Of a DNA stretch of 64,000 nucleotides, positions 61,809 to 64,000 are shown one piece after another (position 1 is the stretch's first letter; each line of letters starts with the position of its first letter). This stretch comes from Clostridia bacterium (GTDB lineage Bacteria; Bacillota; Clostridia; Oscillospirales; CAG-272): positions 19,224-83,223 of the forward strand of contig JAFQEC010000020.1 of NCBI GenBank assembly GCA_017415805.1. The letters are read 5' to 3'. The notes under the pieces were generated by a model, which searched no databases, was not told where the DNA came from, and saw only the letters and a program-made list of their open reading frames with translations. The translations under genes and the position numbers were made by a program.

Positions 61809-62253
61809 AGCAAAATCCCCCCTTTTGGTCTTCCAGCACCGCCAGATACGCCGCGCACTCGCGCTTGGCGTCATCCAGCGACAGATTTTGGTAGTTGCCG
61901 CACTCCACGCGCGTGTTACCGAACAGCTCGCCCGTGTGTGAGACCGTGGCGCGCAGTGCCTCGATCAGCGCGTCGCGAACCGCTTCGGGCGCGAGGTCGC
62001 GCGTGAGCAGGTAAAAGCCTGTCTGACAGCCCATCGGGCCGAAATAGATCACGCTCTCCCCGATCGCGCCGCCGCGCAGGTAGGTGGCAAGCATATGCTC
62101 GACCGAGTGCATGGTGCGCGTATCCATATAATCGCCGCAGTTGGGGCGACGGGTGCGCAGGTCAAAGGTGGTGATATCTCCGTCGACGCGCGAGATATAC
62201 ATCCCCGGCACGATGGTGTCGTGATTGACCGAAAAGCTGGCGATTCGTTTCAT
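61798..62253 (-). CDS. luxS: S-ribosylhomocysteine lyase LuxS
   Basis: Converts S-ribosylhomocysteine to homocysteine and DPD, the precursor of AI-2. 151 aa. Metal ligands in HSVEH and VECGNYQNL, catalytic Cys in GPMGCQTGFYL. AAGGAG precedes ATG 62253. Overlaps mtnN by 11 bp, so the two enzymes that act in sequence are tightly coupled. Confidence 0.96.
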   Translation of the reverse strand: MKRIASFSVNHDTIVPGMYISRVDGDITTFDLRTRRPNCGDYMDTRTMHSVEHMLATYLRGGAIGESVIYFGPMGCQTGFYLLTRDLAPEAVRDALIEALRATVSHTGELFGNTRVECGNYQNLSLDDAKRECAAYLAVLEDQKGGFCYAE

Positions 62254-62263
62254 GGTGCTCTCC

Positions 62264-63367
62264 TTATTTTTTGCGTTCTTGCTGTGGATAGGGCAGTGTG
62301 CAGCGCGCAACGCGCGCGGTCAGTGCACTCAAAATTTCGTAAGGGATGGTATTCGCGTGTGCCGCGGGCACGCGCGCGTCGTCAAACAGTGTTACGGTGT
62401 CGCCCGCGGCGGCAGGTGTGCCTGTGAGGTCGAGTAGTGTGTGATCCATGCAAACGCGCCCCACGATGGGTGCGCGGTGGCACTGCGTGCCGTGCCGCAC
62501 GGTGACAAAAAGACCTGTCATACGTCGCGAGAAGCCGTCTGCATAGCCCACGGGCAGGACGCCGATGCGCGTGTCGCGCGCGGGTATGAACGCTCCGCCG
62601 TAGCCCACGGGTGTGCCGCGCGGCACGTCGCGGATCTGCCAGATCGGCGCGCGCAACGACAGCACAGACCGCAAGGGGAGCGCGGTGGGCACGGGCGGAA
62701 TGCCGTACAGGGCAAGCCCCACGCGCACGGCATCCAGCCGCGCTTCGGGGAGCGTGAGCGCCGCGGCCGATGCCGCGGCATGACACAAAAGGGCAGGGGA
62801 GCGCAACGGCGCGACGGCCGCACAAAAGCGCGATAGCGCGGCGGCGGTGGCGGCAGGATCGGTGTCGGCTGCGGGAAAGTGCGTAAAAGCACCCGTGAGC
62901 CGCAGCTGCGCGGCATGGGAAAGCGCCGAGAGCGCGGCGCGGTCGTTAGGGGAGAAGCCCAGACGGCACATGCCACCGTCGAGCTTGGCGTGCACGCAAA
63001 CGCCGTGTCGTGCGGCAGCAAGTGCCGCGGCATACTCCCCCGAGAACACGGTCTGCGTGAGGTGTAGCTGCGCGAGTATATCGGCGTATTGCGGCGGTGT
63101 ATAGCCCAGGATCAGAATGTCGGCGCGGGGCGCGAGCAGTCGCACCTCCAGTGCCTCCTCCAGAGCGGTCACCGCAAAAAAATCACAGCCTGCCGCAAGC
63201 AGCGCGGGCACTGTGAGCGAGATGCCGTGCCCGTAGGCGTTTGCCTTGACCACGGCGATCACGCGCGCGCCTCGCACGTGGGCGCGCAAAATACGGAAAT
63301 TTTCAGTTAGTGCCGCCGTGTCGATCTCGGCAACCGCGCGCGTGGCGAAGCAATTGGGGTTTTGCAT
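62264..63367 (-). CDS. alr: Alanine racemase
   Basis: PLP enzyme making D-alanine for the cell wall. 367 aa, with the PLP lysine in VIAVVKANAYGHG at about residue 40, GGMCRLGF, LPVGYADGFSRR, and the catalytic Tyr region RVCMDHTLLDLT; GYGGAF provides the second-subunit segment. GAAAGGAG precedes ATG 63367. The unit alr-luxS-mtnN is transcribed from the promoter at 63382-63410. Confidence 0.93.
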   Translation of the reverse strand: MQNPNCFATRAVAEIDTAALTENFRILRAHVRGARVIAVVKANAYGHGISLTVPALLAAGCDFFAVTALEEALEVRLLAPRADILILGYTPPQYADILAQLHLTQTVFSGEYAAALAAARHGVCVHAKLDGGMCRLGFSPNDRAALSALSHAAQLRLTGAFTHFPAADTDPAATAAALSRFCAAVAPLRSPALLCHAAASAAALTLPEARLDAVRVGLALYGIPPVPTALPLRSVLSLRAPIWQIRDVPRGTPVGYGGAFIPARDTRIGVLPVGYADGFSRRMTGLFVTVRHGTQCHRAPIVGRVCMDHTLLDLTGTPAAAGDTVTLFDDARVPAAHANTIPYEILSALTARVARCTLPYPQQERKK

Positions 63368-63381
63368 GGCGGCTCCTTTCC

Positions 63382-63410
63382 ATAATACCATAGTTTTTGT
63401 CCGCGCGCAA
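63382..63410 (-). promoter_or_regulatory. Promoter of alr-luxS-mtnN
   Basis: Minus strand TTGCGC (63410-63405), 17 bp, TATTAT (63387-63382). Confidence 0.6.
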
Positions 63411-63470
63411 GCATCTCGGGGCATTTTGGCGCAATATCGTGCATAAAATGGGGCAAAAAGGGGGGATGGT

Positions 63471-63962
63471 ATGCGGCGGTTATTGGCAATCGTGCTGCTG
63501 CTTTGTCTGTTGGCGTGTGCGGGCTGTACGGCAACAAGTGGGGACTGGTTTGCGCCCTTTCAGGGGGGCTTCTCGGCCGAGCTGGACGGGACGCTGGGCG
63601 GCGTGGCCTTCGCCGCGCAAATGGTGGCGGATGCACCCGACGCGAATGGGGCGCGCGCGGTAACACTGACATTCTATGCGCCCGAGGGGCTAAAGGGTGC
63701 GACCCTGACACGGGGGAAAGAGGGAAGGGTCACCTTTGCGCGCGCGGGCTTGGAGCTCCAAGATCCCCCCGTCGCGGCGATCGGCGCGCTGTTTGAGCTG
63801 TTCCCCACGGGGGGAGAGGTACAAAGCGTGCGCGTGACCGAAAATGGCAACACGCGCGTTACGGGCGAGGGCTTTGCGCTGGAATTTCGCGCCGACGGCA
63901 CGCCTGCCGCCATTGAGACCCCTGCGGCACGCGCCACCGTGGTCTCGTGGCGCGCGCAATAA
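63471..63962 (+). CDS. Small lipoprotein of unknown function (163 aa)
   Basis: MRRLLAIVLLLCLLACAGCTATSG is a lipoprotein signal peptide with lipobox LLACAGC or CAGC-type cleavage before Cys19. The mature part starts WFAPFQGGFSAELDGTLGGVAFAAQ and is beta-rich with many Gly and Thr. It is divergent from alr. GGGGGGATGG precedes ATG 63471. Family not recognised. The window ends 38 bp after its stop, inside a hairpin-like GCTTTTGCAAAAAGC sequence. Confidence 0.8.
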   Translation: MRRLLAIVLLLCLLACAGCTATSGDWFAPFQGGFSAELDGTLGGVAFAAQMVADAPDANGARAVTLTFYAPEGLKGATLTRGKEGRVTFARAGLELQDPPVAAIGALFELFPTGGEVQSVRVTENGNTRVTGEGFALEFRADGTPAAIETPAARATVVSWRAQ

Positions 63963-64000
63963 GGACGCGAACGGTTTATGGGGGTGCTTTTGCAAAAAGC

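Overview
The window (64,000 bp, fairly GC-rich) looks like the replication-origin region of an anaerobic, low-redox Firmicute of the Clostridia, probably close to Oscillospirales/Ruminococcaceae. Reasons: a pyruvate:ferredoxin oxidoreductase, a PerR-rubrerythrin pair, a type III glutamine synthetase, a remB gene between recF and gyrB, a noc-parA-parB block with three parS sites, LuxS, and a clade-II (single-chain) PurL. This is inferred from gene content; no database search was run.

Left part (1-8.0 kb): end of an AGCS amino-acid/Na+ symporter, a small membrane protein, glnN, perR-rbr behind a PerR-box-like palindrome, an MscS channel, a DUF1232 protein, two tRNA genes (Glu-CTC, Arg-ACG) separated by an unusual short-repeat array, a CPBP-type membrane protein and a small cysteine-rich protein.

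Purine region (8.0-21.7 kb, minus strand): one long operon read purE-purC-purM-purN-purO-purH-purD-purL-fhs. It starts at a consensus promoter near 20.1 kb followed by what I read as a ZTP (pfl) riboswitch with an overlapping intrinsic terminator. The last step is split between a stand-alone AICAR transformylase and an archaeal-type (PurO) IMP cyclohydrolase, and the operon ends with formate-THF ligase, which supplies the formyl donor. A PurF-like gene with its own promoter and terminator lies just upstream, and its glutaminase active site appears lost.

Middle (21.7-47.5 kb): CLC antiporter, UPF0210/ACT pair, mnmG-rsmG-noc, parS cluster, parA-parB-serS, a small PQ-loop protein divergent from a LysR regulator, an acyl-CoA ligase, three tandem paralogous membrane-anchored proteins of unknown function, a GT2/GT-C glycosyltransferase pair, PFOR, and a membrane protein with a small RHH protein.

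Replication block (47.8-56.8 kb, minus strand): dnaA-[DnaA-box cluster, putative oriC]-dnaN-recF-remB-gyrB-gyrA. If oriC is here, the leftward fork meets mnmG-parB and serS head-on, unlike the arrangement in Bacillus subtilis.

Right end (56.9-64 kb): a CopA copper ATPase whose frame continues into a CopZ-like chaperone with its own ribosome-binding site; a cassette of two near-identical small proteins, a divergent ribbon-helix-helix gene with palindromic operators, and an XRE regulator; then alr-luxS-mtnN and a lipoprotein. Best candidates for something not yet described: the three-paralog operon (36.9-38.7 kb), the duplicated small-protein/RHH/XRE cassette (59.8-61.0 kb), and the glutaminase-dead PurF.
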